Counted from the stretch's first letter, positions 21,583-35,400 are shown. The stretch is 64,000 nucleotides of DNA from Portulaca oleracea (GCA_029582165.1 CM055881.1:27646094-27710093), one strand, 5' to 3'. The notes: generated from the sequence alone by a model not told the origin. Program-made: numbers and translations.

Positions 21583-22144
21583 GTTTTTGCTTTTTGGACC
21601 CCGAACTTTGGGGGTATTTGTTTTCTAGACCCCCATATTTCAAAGTTTATATATTGCACCCTATACTTTGTCTCCGGCAACAATATGGACCTTATACTTT
21701 GTCTCCGACAACAATATGGGCCCCCATATTTCAAAGCCATTATCGATTCTTTTTTCTTTCGAAAATTTTCCAGCCGCAACTTCTTCTTCCTCTTCTTGCA
21801 CGATTTCCAACCCCCATATGAGCATAAATTTGCCAAAAAAGTTACCAAAATTTACTAAAAGTTACTAAAGTTTAACTTTTACCCTACTGTTTTTTCCCAT
21901 GAATTTTACACACCTTTAGCTGTCAAAGTCTGGTCAATTTCAAAACAACTATCAAAAGAAGGAAAAAATGATAAAAGGCCATATCGGGAAGTTTATGCAA
22001 CAATTAGGTCATCGCCGGAGTCAAACATAACTTTGGGCTACATTTTTTGGGTCCACAAAGTATAGGATCCAAAATATAAACTTTGAAATATGGGGGTCCA
22101 GAAAATAAATACCCCCAAAGTCCGGGGTCCAAAAAGCAAAAAAC
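21583..22144. mobile_element. Long-TIR MITE, Mutator-like (562 bp)
   Basis: Inverted termini of about 90 bp. The left includes TTGCTTTTTGGACCCCGAAC and the right, inverted, TTGCTTTTTGGACCCCGGAC, continuing through TTTGGGGGTATTT(G/A)TTTTCT and CCCCCATATTTCAAAGTTTA. Inside the left arm is a 31-bp duplication (TATACTTTGTCTCCG at about 21662 and 21692). A clear 9-bp TSD was not found, so the Mutator assignment rests on TIR length and style. Confidence 0.7.
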
Positions 22145-22244
22145 CCTCTAATATATCCTTTTGTTGCATAAAATTATTTAGAGATTAACCAATAATTTTA
22201 CTCCAATTCTCGGCCATCCCAACAGAAAAATGAACTTAGAATCT

Positions 22245-22355
22245 ATCATAGGTCCAGCGGCCTATGCTGGGTTTTATTCATTTTTTCTGGGGGCTGAATA
22301 CACGTAGGCCCAACAGTAACTTCGTCATAGGCCCAGCGGCCTATGACGGGTTTTA
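22245..22355. repeat. Repeated CATAGGYCCAGCGGCCTATG palindrome
   Basis: Two direct copies (about 22245-22276 and 22325-22355), each an inverted repeat around CCAGCGG and each followed by a GGGTTTTA tail. They lie in the 3' part of the Tat LTR. Confidence 0.75.
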
Positions 22356-22623
22356 GTGTCCCACGTGACTTTCTTTTGGCCTGTGTTGGGATGTGAGTCG
22401 TTATTGGTTCACCGATAAAATAATCTTGTGCAACTGTGAATATTATATTAATAATAAAAATAGGTTCGTAAATGAATAAAAGTCTCTCACCTTGAAAATG
22501 TTTTATAAAATAAAACTATCCTTATTTAAGGATTAAGCAACCTTAGTCGTCTCCTAACCACAACATGAGTAGCACGTTCGAAACTATTCCCAGGACGGGG
22601 ATTTTTTGAGGTCCTACAGACAT

Positions 22624-23004
22624 CAAGAAAATCGTAGTTGAAAATGGCCATGTGTAAGCATGCATCAAGCAATGTACGCAATTCAAAATTGGTGATGGGA
22701 GGAAAATTTGCTTTTGGGATGATTGGTGGCCTGATCAGGAAGCATTGAGAAGAAAGTTTGTAGACCTGTTCAATATTTCAACTCAAAAAAATATATGTTG
22801 TTGCAGATATGGGATGGTTTGAAGGGTAGTGTTGGATTTGGTGTTTAACTTGGGCTAGGAAGCTCAGTGAACTAGAGAAGGCTAGAGTGCAGGAGCTTTT
22901 CATGCTGCTGCAAAACGTTCACCCAGTAGCGAATGGGGTTGATAAAATTGAGTGGACATTTGGTGGACAGTTCACGGTTAAAGACGCTTTGAAGAAAGCA
23001 GAAG
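22624..23004 (+). pseudogene. LINE-B ORF2 post-RT segment, middle part
   Basis: Translation gives FKIGDGRKICFWDDWW, the conserved GDG...FW.D.W block that lies between RT and zf-RVT in plant L1 elements. A stop and at least one frameshift follow. It ends in GFTVKDALKK-like sequence, where Gyp-1 is inserted at AGAAG. Confidence 0.85.
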
Positions 23005-26000
23005 TGTGACGCCCCAACCTTAATCACAAGATTAAGACTATTCTTTAGAATCCCAAACCTGTGATTAGCGCAGCGGAACACCTTAGGTCGAGGCATTACC
23101 GCCGTCCCCACTCGGGACAAGGCAAAAACACAATACCACAATATAACAATCCACCATAAACTGCATTTAACTCCATACAACACAATTGCTAAACTTAGAG
23201 TACAAATACATTATACAACCTTTAATTAAACATGTCATACATTTTCCACAACCAAGTGGCCTTTAATGCCCTTGAGTAACCTTGATTACCGATCATCGAT
23301 CGCTTTAGAGAACCACCTGCAGACGACTTACTCGCTTAACCTCGCTTTATCCCGGGAGCTCGGACCGCCTAAAACAAAACATTAAAAACATTCGCAAAGT
23401 GAGTGGGGAAACACTCAAGACGTAAACCTCCAACACGCCAAACCGTTCAAAACGGTTTTTAGTGCCGATTTAAATTCATTTTGAAAACGGGATAGGGATA
23501 TAAAGCATGCTAACCCATTGAATACTTTAAGCTATAAAATTTCTATGCATATGCTGTGCTTAACATTTAAATGATTTCATAAAGTAAGATATGGTGTCCT
23601 TTTAGATCGATGCCAAACATCTCACGCACGCACGCCAAACCGATCTCGAGTTTGGATGGGTGACTAGTGATCGGACATCGCCAGTCAAGATTACTCGACA
23701 GAGCTCAGAAAATAAGGCTAGACTTTACTCTAGCTACTGTAGAATAAGTTTCGGGACCACTTATAAAACAATAAAATCGTTAGAATATATCTATGCAATA
23801 AAACTGTACTTGAATTTAAATAGAACAAGAGTTGGACAATTTGCGTACCTTAAGACGCTAAAAACCTTGGCGGCTCGGCTTGGAGATGGCCTTTGAAACT
23901 TTGTCAACCAATAGAAGCATACATAAACATGAAGAACCGAATAAGGTTCTAAATTAGTTTCACGAGTTTGGAAACTTAGTAATATAAATGAAACAACTTT
24001 AGGAATAAAATTTCAGGTTGTATCAAAATAGCGTTTGTAGCATAACGTGAGTTAGGAAAATCAAAACGACGTAAAAGAGTACATCCCGGAATAGGGAAAA
24101 ACATGATCTTTAACTTTGTCAACTGGCTCAAAGGCTAGAAATGAAAGGAAGGGCCCGACAAATGGCCGGACAGAAGCAGTGCATATAAAACCTTAGAAAT
24201 TTCCGAGTCGGAAAACATGAACATAATGACGTAGAATATGATTCAAATGAAAGGGCTTGAATCCAATAAAATTAGCTTGAATTGACGATGAATGGGGTGC
24301 TTACACTTGAAAGCTAGGATGCGAACAATGGAGTTAACTATGGCTTGATCATACGATAGCAAATGAACGATAAAACGGAGTACGATAAACATATTCGAAT
24401 GCAATAAGAACAAGCTTGGGTCAATGATTTAAGCAATAAAGATGGAAGTAACTTTGAACTTGGAAGCTACCAAGCTAGAAGAAACTCTTAGCTAGCTCAA
24501 GACATTGAATAATATTCTAAAGGAAGATGGGGAAGTGAAATACTTTATCAAACCCATTAGCTTTTGGAGACTACCCTTAGGACTCCCTTGAGACTCCAAG
24601 ATGGTACTTTTAGCTTTAAACACATAACTCTACAATGACAACCTATAACCATGGCCCATTCATGCTTAGAACCCCTTATTGGGTTGATTTAAGGCCCAAA
24701 AGACATACATTTACATAAACCAAATTGGGCAGAAATGTTGTTCTGGATAGCCCTGCTTCCCAGGCTTGTAACTTATACTCCCGATATCGGATGACTATGA
24801 ACCACACCTTTCCGGAAAGCTTGCAACGTGGCCTAAAACTCTTATGTTTATCACTAAAACCAATAAAGTCTCTAAAGGGACGAAAAATGGCCAACAAATC
24901 AGACATGCACTTAAGAATTCTGGGCAGAGGTCAGATTGCAACCCTTCACGGGAAACTCTATATCTTTTAATCCAGACATCGTATGGACGCATATGATACA
25001 TTTCCGGAAAGCTCAGAATGCTAGCTAAAACTTTCATGTTTACTACAAAGACTAAGGAAGTCTCTAAAGGTCCAAAAATCAGTCCTCAAAACACTGACTC
25101 AGAAATCGTATATAAAAACATGAGGTTACGGTTTTGGTCGTAACTCGGGCTATACATGTTGGAAAATCGAAATTCCAAAGCCTATGGTTTGCTAACACTT
25201 TAGGCTATCAAAAGGAGTGGAAAACTGGGCAAAAATCCCACTTTTATGGTACTGTAAATTTCCAGATTCGAACCAGAACCGTTATTTACCGACAATTCCA
25301 GTTTTTAACTCGGTTTTTTCACCCTTAAACATATTAAAACACCACCAAATCCCAAATAACCTTAATCCACTATACTTTCAGAATATAACTCATGAAAATC
25401 CATTCATCAAAGGCCCCAAAAACCACATGCATAAACATATAAACATCATCCACCATGAATTCAACTCTAACACCTCAATAACTCTTCAAGAATCACATGT
25501 ATATACTCCAAAATCAAAACCTAACTTAACCAATACAATTGTGACTTGAAATTTATACTAGAAGAGAGTAAAAGGAGTAGAAATTGCAAAGAAAACATAT
25601 ACAAAACATAAAACTCAGATTAGGGCATAAAAGATTTGAATTTGGGGGTTTGAGAGATTACCCTTGGGTTAAAAATTGATGAAAACCGAAGAGAAGGGAG
25701 AGGGTGGCCGGCCACCACCGGCTGGTGGAATCCGCGCCGGTGGTCGGAAAAAGCCCAGCAGGGCTGGCTGGGGCTGGCAGTGAGGAAGAGGGAGAGGGTA
25801 GAGAGAGAAAGTGTGAGAGTTGTGATGAAATTAAAATGGGTTGAAATGAAATAACCCCCCTTTAACTAATACCATTCCATATACTCCCTCTAACACTTAG
25901 TACAAATCTGAATTTGTAAATTAAATACAATAATTGTAATGTAATAACCTTAAATAATTTACTTGTACTAAAATAAAATCAATTGGTAATAATTGGGTTA

Positions 26001-26451
26001 AAATAAAATAACACTTGGATGTAGAAAATCCAAATAAATGAAATATAAATATTACTTGCACTTAAATGAAATAAATATAACCCAAATAAATTAGAGTTTT
26101 GGGCAAGAAGATACAAATGTTACGGGGTCGAATAATTAGACCCCTTTCGGTTAAGAAAATAGCGTAAACGGTAAAACCCGATACAAATTAACTTAACGTG
26201 TAAATAACTTTATAACACAAATCGTATAACCTGAAATACTTTAACTCATTGAATGAACATATAAAGTAAAATTTTTAAGCCGATAATTCGGCATCTTGGC
26301 CATCTCCTGCACGAGACACGACACCGATAACAATAAATAAATTAATTAATTAATAAATAAATAAAGGTAAACGCGAAAAATTTATAACGCGATTTGGATA
26401 ATTTCTGTGCTTTATAAATAATTAAACATGATTTTGGGGTGGGTTGTTACA
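23005..26451 (-). repeat. Gyp-1 3' LTR (left copy)
   Basis: Plus-strand ends are TGTGACGCCCCAACC and GGGTTGTTACA. Compared with the right copy it is nearly identical from about 24760 on, except near the GC-rich patch at 25700-25780. The first 1.7 kb and the GC-rich patch differ mostly by missing bases. A C/G-rich patch (GGCCGGCCACC...) lies at 25707-25750. Short frames found inside have equal counterparts in the other LTR and are not genes. Confidence 0.92.
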
Positions 26452-26468
26452 TCCTCCCCCCCTTAAAA
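26452..26468 (-). other. Gyp-1 polypurine tract
   Basis: On the minus strand the sequence just before the 3' LTR reads CTTTTAAGGGGGGGAGGA, the expected primer site for plus-strand DNA synthesis. Confidence 0.85.
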
Positions 26469-26518
26469 GAAGTTTCGTCCTCGAAACTTGCTGTTGGTTC
26501 CATTGCGTTTGATATTCC

Positions 26519-26824
26519 TTAAAAGATGTGTGGGTAGCTTTCCTTCATGTCCTCCTCGGTTTCCTGCAGGTTTCCGAGGTGTCTTGATTTGCCCCAAAGT
26601 ACTTCGCCTAAGGGACTTTTCCTTGAGTGAACCCCGTGCTCCAAAATTTGGATAGATCGTTGTTCGACGATGAGGCTTCTCTCTTTCAATAGAGGTTCTT
26701 CTTCAAGAATGCGGGTCGGGCCCGATACATATTTCCGGAGTTGGAGAAACGTGAAAACGTCACGCATTTGCCTTGGATTAGAAGGTACATCTAAACGATA
26801 TGTCATTGGATTGATCTCCTCCAC
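26519..26824 (-). pseudogene. Gyp-1 integrase C-terminus and chromodomain remnant
   Basis: The minus frame has MTYRLDVPSNPRQMRDVF, then LQLRKYVSGPTRIL, and ends ETEEDMKESYPHIF. This matches the integrase C-terminal (HDVFHVSQLRKYVP-type) and chromodomain region of plant chromoviruses. In active elements the chromodomain directs integration into heterochromatin. The chromodomain core is degraded: the conserved Trp of the TWE motif is not seen (GNLQETEED). Confidence 0.8.
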
Positions 26825-27499
26825 AACGGAGTAAGACCCTACTATAGCAAGGACTTAACTTCCCCTAGATACTGAAACTTCGAATCTCTTTTAGTTGAAT
26901 CACTTTAAGGAAAACACGGTTTCCAAATTGAAGTTCGAGCGGTTTCCGCCTTCTCTTGTCTACTTTGGTCGATCTTGACATGTGGTCGGGTGACTATGAT
27001 CTTATGTGATGCGTCCTGGATTAACTCCGGACCTGTGATTACAACTTTAACTATTCCACCCTAACATCACGGGTGCGACATTTCCTGTTATAAGATGCTT
27101 TAGAAAGGAGCCACTGAAATGGTAGACTAATATCTTGTTACTTTAAGAAAACTCTATGAACGAGAGGAATTCATCCTGATTTCCATGGAAATCTAAAGTG
27201 CACGCGCGTAGCATATCCTTACAATTTGGTTTACTCTGTCTGTCTGGCCATCGCTTCCTAAATGGTAGAGGCTACTACCATTGGTCTTAGCACCAAAATT
27301 ATGATTGAAATCGTGATTGAAATCGCGTATCTCATTCGGATACTATGTCCTTTTGGGAATCCTATGCAACCTTACAACTTCTTGTACGCAATTATCGGCC
27401 AGTTTATCTACCTTTCCCCCTTTATCGATAGAAATGAAATGCGCCGACTTTGTCAGGCGATCCAAAATTACTTAGATAACTTTGTAGGGCACTCCACAA

Positions 27500-27800
27500 T
27501 CACGATTGACAACCTATATCCCCATCGGGTATTATGCCCCTCGGAATTCCAGGTAACCTAACAATCTTTTGTGTGTGGATATCCGTTAACTTATCTATCT
27601 TCCATCCTTCATGGATAGGAGCGAAAAATGCCAACTTGGTAAGGCGATCCGTAATTACCCAAATGCCCTTTTCTCTAGAGGCTGTGAGGGGTGACCCCCT
27701 GATAGAATCCATAGAAATTGATCCCCATTCCCACATGGGACTTTCTAAGGGTCTAGATTTACCTGATGCTCTTTAACGTTCTGCTTCGACCCTATGACAT
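27500..27800 (-). pseudogene. Gyp-1 integrase core remnant
   Basis: Frame 27736-27500 reads WEWGSISMDSIRGSP, GIWVITDRLTKLAFF and later VRLPGIPRGIIPDGD. These correspond to the integrase core blocks around the first two catalytic acidic residues (MDF, then SDRD; here altered to MDS and PDGD). A degraded zinc-finger end with a Cys-rich pair lies just upstream at about 27740-27810. Frameshifts prevent function. Confidence 0.8.
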
Positions 27801-28248
27801 GACAAACGTCGATCCCCATAGTTGGCTATACCTCCCTTTACGTTAGGTCACCAAAAGTGCTCTTTTAGACCTCTATACATTTTTGCACCTCTAGGATATA
27901 CAGAGTACAACGAATTGTGGCCTCCTTTCAAAAGCGTAAGCCTTAAGCTTCCTTTATCAGCATAGATAGTCTACTCTGAAACCTTAGGGTTTTGCTTTCA
28001 CGGCCTAAAATCCAGATATCCCTTTCGTGGCTAGATTATCCATAATCCTCTTGGATTCTGGGGCATTCATTCGTTCTACCTTGGTTTCCTCCAAGCTGGA
28101 CGGTTGTAGGGACGACGCAGCCGGTCTCTTGGCCACGTCTCTATGCTTTACTAGCTTAAAGCTCTCTCTATTCAGCTCTCCCCGCATTTATGGATGAATT
28201 CAAGACAGGTCAACATCCGATGCTAAGTTTTTCTGCTCGAAGCATCTG

Positions 28249-29151
28249 CTATCGAGTTTGCCTTACCGGAGTGGTGTTGGAATCTAAGTCATAACCCTTA
28301 ATGAATCGCATTCTCAGATATACATACTCCCTTCCTTCCTCAAGAAGGGATAACATTGGGGCGGTTGTTAGCTTTTCCTTGAACACTTGAAAGGTTTCTT
28401 CGCATTTGCCGGTCCATTCAAACCGGGTTGACTTCTTGAGGAGATGGGTCAATGGAAGAGCTATTTTAGAAAGATTTGGAATACTCTCCTATAGTATTCG
28501 GCCATAACTAAGAAACTTCAAACTTTGTTAACCGCAGTGGGTCTTGCTAAACTCTTACTGGCACATACTTTGTTAGAGACCAATCAGATCTCTTCGTGGA
28601 TCACTATATGTTCCCAAAAATCCTATTTTTCTGAACCCGAGTTCACATTTTGAAAATTTTCACATACAGTCTTTGCTCCCTTAATGATTGAAACGCCACT
28701 GTCAAACGATGCACATGTTTCTTTCGGCTTTTCGAGTATATCAAAACATCGTCGTTAAACACCACTACAACTTAACCACCCAAGGTTTGAACACACGGTT
28801 CATCCGATCCATAAATACTGTTGGGCATTCGTAAGTCCAAAAAGGCATTACCGCAACTCATATTGCCCATAATTTGTTTTAAAGGCAGTTTTAGGAGTAT
28901 TCTCAGCCCTAACTCTGAGTGGTTGGAATCTTAACCTTAACCAATCTCAGATGACACTCTTGCCCCTTGGGTGAGTCGAACAGTCCTTTGATACTTGAGA
29001 GGGGTACTTGTTCTTGTTCGTGCTCAACCTTTGGTAGTCCAAGTATAGTCTTCTTTATCATGCCCGTGTAAGACTTTGTCATTGTATTCGTCTGGCATAG
29101 GCACGTTGTCTGTTCATTCCTTCCATATGTCCCCATGATATCGTATCTCAT
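28249..29151 (-). pseudogene. Gyp-1 reverse transcriptase / RNase H remnants
   Basis: Reading down the minus strand, 29151-28909 has a degraded RT start (ECHLRLVKVKIPTTQS, matching the GYHQLRV...IPKTAF block). About 28775-28733 gives VVFNDDVLIYSKS, the catalytic FIDDILVYS motif with Ile to Asn but both Asp kept. 28452-28249 has FEWTGKCEETFQVFKEKLTTAP, the junction into RNase H. The pieces lie in different frames with many stops. Confidence 0.8.
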
Positions 29152-32100
29152 CTTAAGGTTACGGTCATCATCGTGACGAGCACCTTACGCTGATTATTTA
29201 TACAACCTTGAACTCATTTCTGTTGGCATCACTTTCTAAGACGAGTCCCAAAACACTGGGTTTCCATCTCTGTTAATTAGCTGAGCACTCTCTTCCCATC
29301 ATAAATTATATGGCAAGAACACTTTATTTGTCAAATATATCCATATGGCTCTTATATCCTTTGGAAGAAGGCCTGATCTTTCTTCAAGCGTTCTATATTC
29401 TTGATTTCATAGACATCCACTCGTAAGAAGTCTTGACCCGAAGGTCCCTAGTATTTCCTTGAACATCGATTTCTCTTCCTTTCCCATTTTACCTCAGGCA
29501 TCATATAATTCCATACAACTAACATTTTTCCACTTCGCTTTTCCTCCCTTTATTAACTTCCCTTTAGCTATCTATTTCTTATAAAAGGCACCAACAGTCA
29601 CAGAGGAAAAACACGATAACAGGGGGATGCCATCAATTAAGAGGTAAGAACATGAATTTTGGAAATCAACAACAAAGCAAAGGTTTACATTGGTAGACTT
29701 AAGGCTTTAGGACGACGTGGAGGAATAAAGGTATTCCTTAACCCAACTACGTATGTATATCGATTCAGAAAACTGGGATCAACAAGAGATAGCATATTTG
29801 CCAAAGATGATGATTACAATGATTTCATGAATAAGGAAGTTCATAAGTACATCGAGATGAGCTTGAATTGGAGAAGAAAGCTATCAGGATCGATCTTCTG
29901 ATTCCCGAATTAAAACAATTAAAGTTTGGAAAGTATGAATACTTTGTGATAACTTTCTGGAATAATAGGGCATAAGCTATTAATCCTAAACAAAATATGA
30001 CGTTGGTGGAAGCCAAGCTTTGAAAAGAGTGTTCAGATTCATGATTGAACGTGACCATCACCTGGAAAAGATAAAGCTTATCGAGTAAGAAGGGTCATAT
30101 GAGTCTAATGAAGTTTTATCTTTGGAGACATAACGAGTCGACAATGATCAGAGTAGATAATGGTCTGAAGAAATCATTCATGGATTTGCAACGAGCCATC
30201 AAATGCAGTCATTGAATGTCTTAACACCTGAATCGATAACAACGATAGGATCGATAAAGATTCTTGAAAATAAACAAGGGTAGGAACGAAGCTTGGATTT
30301 TAAAATTGAAATGAGAGGGTAAACTTTATTAGGAGGATGTACAATGAGAGCAGGAAATAAAGTTGAACTTGAGCGATGAACTTGAAGTATAAAAGTCATA
30401 CGAAGAGATTTGGTCCTCGCGATGGTTGTTCGTTAGTAGCTATCCTCCAAAAGCAACTTCTCTTATCCTAGTGGCGGAATGAGTATGTGCACAGGCGTAG
30501 TTATTCCTGAGTTAGATCAAGACCTTGTAGTTCAAGTTAATTTCCCTATCTCGAAACATATTCCAACGTTAGCACGGAGTATACCCTTTTCAACATAATT
30601 TATTGTCATCACCACTTTATAACTTGTTCTGTATATGTCCTTAGTTTGTAGCCAATTGCATTCTCCTAAGGCCTTCCTCGCCTCACTTGGCTATAAAATC
30701 CACAAGCATGTTCGTATAGTAGGTGGAAACTCCCATTTAATTTTTCCTCGACCCTATAACAACGTAAAACTTATCGCCCTTAATGGCTAGCACGATGCTC
30801 GATAATTAACAACCTTCAACATATGATACCAATGTAAACATCCTAGAATATGAGGATGCCTCTTCCTTTTGCCCTTAGGGTACCCCTTTTCAACCATATC
30901 CATGTACATTTCAACACTAAACAAATTCTAAAGTCCCCAAATTATTTCCAATGCCTCCCTTTAATCAATGGCATGGGGAGGCCCCATAAATTTAGCATAG
31001 TTTAACTAGTTACGAGAGATGACCTTAAGACAAAAGAATCGGTCACCCACAAAGATCACTTCGGTCATTTAACTTAGCGGTGGTTAGCTTCTAGTTAACC
31101 TTGTATGTGAGTTAATCGAGTAGATTCTCATGACGAGATGCCCTTAACCATAATCATTAATACCCTTAGGCTCTTGGTTAACTTCATGCTTGTCAGGATC
31201 CATATTAGAATCTTTCTTCCTCCGCGGGTTCGTGCTCTAACGGTGACGACCCACGTCGTGGGGAGGGAAACATGCGGAGGGGTTAATCTCGCGTTTGGAG
31301 GAGCAACGCGATAACATCTCGTGTAGGAAAAGCCCTAGCTCGCACACACGTAATCGCATAAGCGAAGTAACTTGAATGATAACAACTTCCAATGCAGTGT
31401 GATTCTGTGCTCAATGTAGTTGTAGTTGAAGCACCAGGCGTATCGGCCGGCTCTTCCTGACGGAGTAGCTTCTTGCATCATCCCACAGACTCTTGTGGGG
31501 AAGGGTGGTAATAAGCCCAAACTCGGCACTCATCATTGCGATACTCAACTTGCGGATTAGCCGCACAATGGATATCAAAGGCGGTTTACAACTTCTTGAG
31601 ATGGATTTGGACGTTGGTCTTAGGCTCCCGTAACATCGTGAAGAGGTTGGGAAAAGGGCCACGATTGTGATCCATCTATGCTCTATGTTCCATGTGACAT
31701 CGGTAAAAAGTTTTAATAACTTTGACATTGAGAGACTGTGTTGAAAGAAAAACAAACAAATGAAAATTAAGGCGAGGTCTGAGACTCAACCAACTTGAAC
31801 CTTGCTTGTCTTAAAAAGGAACTCTTGTTCCATCTCATAATTATTGTGATCTTACTTACTATCCTTGGATCATGCTGAACATTTGTATCATATAAACATC
31901 TTTAATCATTTCACTCTACACCCTGGCAAGGCTTTTAGCCCCTCATTTGAGTTTTACTTCATTTCCTCTTAAAATTAGACTTATAAATTCCTATTGGGAT
32001 GACTAAAGTCTCCTTTAAGGACAACTTCAACATGCTTCGTCCACAACGACACTTATACACATAACATGCTTTGCTCATAACAATCTTTTGAGTTAGACAC

Positions 32101-32426
32101 AACCTTATAATTAGGTTTTCTTAAACTTGCTACTAAACCTTCAAATTTCTGCAGAAATTTCGGCAGCACTTCCCCTATAAATTGGACTCTCCCAAATTTT
32201 ACATATTCTTCAAACCTGCAAGGGAAAACACTTACATTTCATATACCTATCTAGAGCTTCAAGCTCAACATCCATCCCAACAATTTCCCATATTTCTAAC
32301 TCAATCCATAAAGGACTCGTACACCTATAAGGGACACATATGTCACCACACCTAATATCCATACTTCACAAATGCATATCACAATCGCTTATAATTTCTA
32401 AATCCTCAAATCCTTCTTATAACTCC
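29152..32426 (-). other. Gyp-1 gag/protease/leader region, not readable
   Basis: This 3.3 kb should hold gag and protease on the minus strand, but I cannot recognise either. Two blocks recur in Gyp-2: a leader box with GGCAGCACTTCCCCTATAAA (about 32162-32181; Gyp-2 46741-46760) and a plus-strand TTAGGAGG(GGA)ATGTACAAT motif (about 30329-30343; Gyp-2 46202-46218). A plus-strand frame at 29659-29901 contains DDDYNDFMNKEVHK, with a similar peptide (YNDVMNKEIHK) in Gyp-2. The meaning of that is unknown. Confidence 0.5.
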
Positions 32427-32438
32427 GCTCTGATACCA
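32427..32438 (-). other. Gyp-1 primer-binding site (tRNA-Met type)
   Basis: The minus-strand sequence TGGTATCAGAGC lies 4 bases from the 5' LTR. It is the standard complement to initiator tRNA-Met and sets the direction of the element. Confidence 0.92.
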
Positions 32439-32442
32439 CAAC

Positions 32443-35400
32443 AGATGCATGACCTTAATCACAAGATTAAGACTATTCTTTAGAATCCCAAACCTGTGAT
32501 TAGCGCAGCGGAACACCTTAGGTCGAGGCATTACCGCCGTCCCCACTCGGGACAAGGCAAAAACACAATACCACAATATAACAATCCACCATAAAACTGT
32601 ACTTAACTCCATACAACACAACTGCTAAACTTAGAGTACAAATACATTATACAACCTTTAATTAAACATGTCATACAGACTTTCCACAACCAAGTGGCCT
32701 TTAATGCCCTTGAGTAACCTTGATTACCGATCATCGATCGCCTTTAGAGAACCACCCTGTACAGACGACTTACTCCTGCTTAACCTCGCCTTTATCCTGG
32801 GAGCTCGGACCGCCTAAAACAAAACATTAAAAACATTCGCAAAGTGAGTGGGGAAACACTCAGTACGTAAACCTCCAACACGTCAAACCGTTCGAAAACG
32901 GTTTTTAGTGCCGGCATTTAAATTCATTTTGAAAACGGGATAGGGGATATAAAGCATGCTAACCCATTGAATACTTTAAGCTATAAAATTTCTATGCATA
33001 TGCTGTGCTTAACATTTAAATGATTTCATAAAGTAAGATATGGTGTCCCTTTTAGATCGATGCCGAAACATCTCACGCACGTACGCCCAAACCGATCTCG
33101 AGTTTGGATGGGTGACTAAGCGATCGGACATCGCAGTCAAGATTACTCCGACAGAGCACAGTAAAATAAGGCTAGACTTTACTCTAGCTCTTGTAGAATA
33201 AGTTTGGGACCACTTATAAAACAATAAAATCGTTAGAATATATCTATGCAATAAAACTGTACTTGAATTTAAATAGAACAAGAGTTGGACAATTTGCGTA
33301 CCTTAAGACGCTAAAAACCTTGGCGGCTCGGCTCGGCTTGGAGATGGCCTTTGAAACTTTGTCAACCAATAGAAGCATACATAAACATGAAGAACCGAAT
33401 AAGGTTCTAAATTAGTTTCACGAGTTTGGAAACTTAGTAATATAAATGAAACAACTTTAGGAATAAAATTTCAGGTTGTATCAAAATAGCGTTTGTAGCA
33501 TAACGTGATTTAGGAAAATAAAAACGACGTAAAGAGTACATCCGGAATAGGGAAAAACATGATCTTTAACTTTGTCAACTGGCTCAAAGGCTAGAAATGA
33601 AAGGAAGGGCCGAAAAATGGCCCGGACAGAAGCAGTGCATATAAAACCTTAGAAATTTCCAGTCGGAAAACATGAACATAATGACGTAGAATATGATTCA
33701 AATGAAATGGCTTGAATCCAATAAAATTAGCTTGAATTGTCGATGAATGGGGTGCTTACACTTGAAAGCTAGGATGCGAACAATGGAGTTAACTATGGCT
33801 TGATCATACGATAGCAAATGAACGATAAAGCGGAGTACGATAAACATATTCGAATGCAATAAGAACAAGCTTGGGTCAATGATTTAAGCAATAAAGATGG
33901 AAGTAACTTTGAACTTTGAAGCTACCAAGCTAGAAGAAACTCTTAGCTAGCTCAAGACATTGAATAATATTCTAAAGGAAGATGGGAAGTGAAATACTTT
34001 ATCAAACCCATTAGCTTTGGAGACTACCCTTAGGACTCCTTGAGACTCCAAGATGGTACTTTTAGCTTTAAACACATAACTCTACAATGACAACCTATAA
34101 CCATGGCCCATTCATGCTTAGAACCCTTATTGGGTTGATTTAAGGCCCAAAAGACATACATTTACATAAACCAAATTGGGCAGAAATGTTGTTCTGGATA
34201 GCCCGCTTCCTGTGCTTGTAACTTATACTCCCGATATCGGATGACTATGAACCACACCTTTCCGGAAAGCTTGCAACGTGGCCTAAAACTCTTATGTTTA
34301 TCACTAAAACCAATAAAGTCTCTAAAGGGACGAAAAATGGCCAACAAATCAGACATGCACTTAAGAATTCTGGGCAGAGGTCAGATTGCAACCCTTCACG
34401 GGAAACTCTATATCTTTTAATCCAGACATCGTATGGACGCATATGATACATTTCCGGAAAGCTCAGAATGCTAGCTAAAACTTTCATGTTTACTACAAAG
34501 ACTAAGGAAGTCTCTAAAGGTCCAAAAATCAGTCCTCAAAACACTGACTCAGAAATCGTATATAAAAACATGAGGTTACGGTTTTGGTCGTAACTCGGGC
34601 TATACATGTCGGAAAATCGAAATTCCAAAGCCTATGGTTTGCTAACACTTTAGGCTATCAAAAGGAGTGGAAAAATGGGCAAAAATCCCACTTTTATGGT
34701 ACTGTAAATTTCCAGATTCGAACCAGAACCGTTATTTACCGACAATTCCAGTTTTTAACTCGGTTTTTTCACCCTTAAACATATTAAAACACCACCAAAT
34801 CCCAAATAACCTTAATCCACTATACTTTCAGAATATAACTCATGAAAATCCATTCATCAAAGGCCCCAAAAACCACATGCATAAACATATAAACATCATC
34901 CACCATGAATTCAACTCTAACACCTCAATAACTCTTCAAGAATCACATGTATATACTCCAAAATCAAAACCTAACTTAACCAATACAATTGTGACTTGAA
35001 ATTTATACTAGAAGAGAGTAAAAGGAGTAGAAATTGCAAAGAAAACATATACAAAACATAAAACTCAGATTAGGGCATAAAAGATTTGAATTTGGGGGTT
35101 TGAGAGATTACCCTTAGGTTAAAAATTGATGAAAACCGAAGAGAAGGGAGAGGGTGGCCGGCGGCCACCACCAGCTGGCGGTGGAATCCGGCGCCGGTGG
35201 CCGGAAAAAGCCCAGCAGGGCTGGCTGGGGCTGGCGGCAGTGAGGAAGAGGGAGAGGGTAGAGAGAGAAAGTGTGAGAGTTGTGATGAAATTAAAATGGG
35301 TTGAAATGAAATAACCCCCCTTTAACTAATACCATTCCATATACTCCCTCTAACACTTAGTACAAATCTGAATTTGTAAATTAAATACAATAATTGTAAT

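Larger units (their letters stand above)
19467..22618 (+). mobile_element. Tat-type (gypsy) solo LTR with three nested elements
   Basis: It starts TGTAGACACCAGATTTTG and ends GAGGTCCTACA. The flanks GACGT (19462-19466) and GACAT (22619-22623) are a 4-of-5 target duplication inside LINE-B. It has a TATA box (TATAAATA, 19843-19850) after which a C/T-rich leader starts. The 3' part shares the wording GGCGGA...AACCTTACCCC...CGACTCTTC with the LTR at 62423, which sits behind a polypurine tract and so fixes LTR identity and direction. Nested inside are a hAT MITE, a copia solo LTR and a long-TIR MITE. Net LTR length is about 1.4 kb. No internal region is present, so it is a solo LTR. Confidence 0.8.

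Noticed and set aside
22245..22355. Palindromic CATAGGYCCAGCGGCCTATG pair considered as MITE termini
   Set aside because: The copies are direct repeats, and no TSD or inverted partner lies outside them.
23660..25549. Frames in the left Gyp-1 LTR that repeat at 33009-34999 (for example the 110-codon frame at 25217 and 34667)
   Set aside because: Duplication comes from the LTR pair; peptides are low-complexity and have no domain. Not a duplicated gene family.
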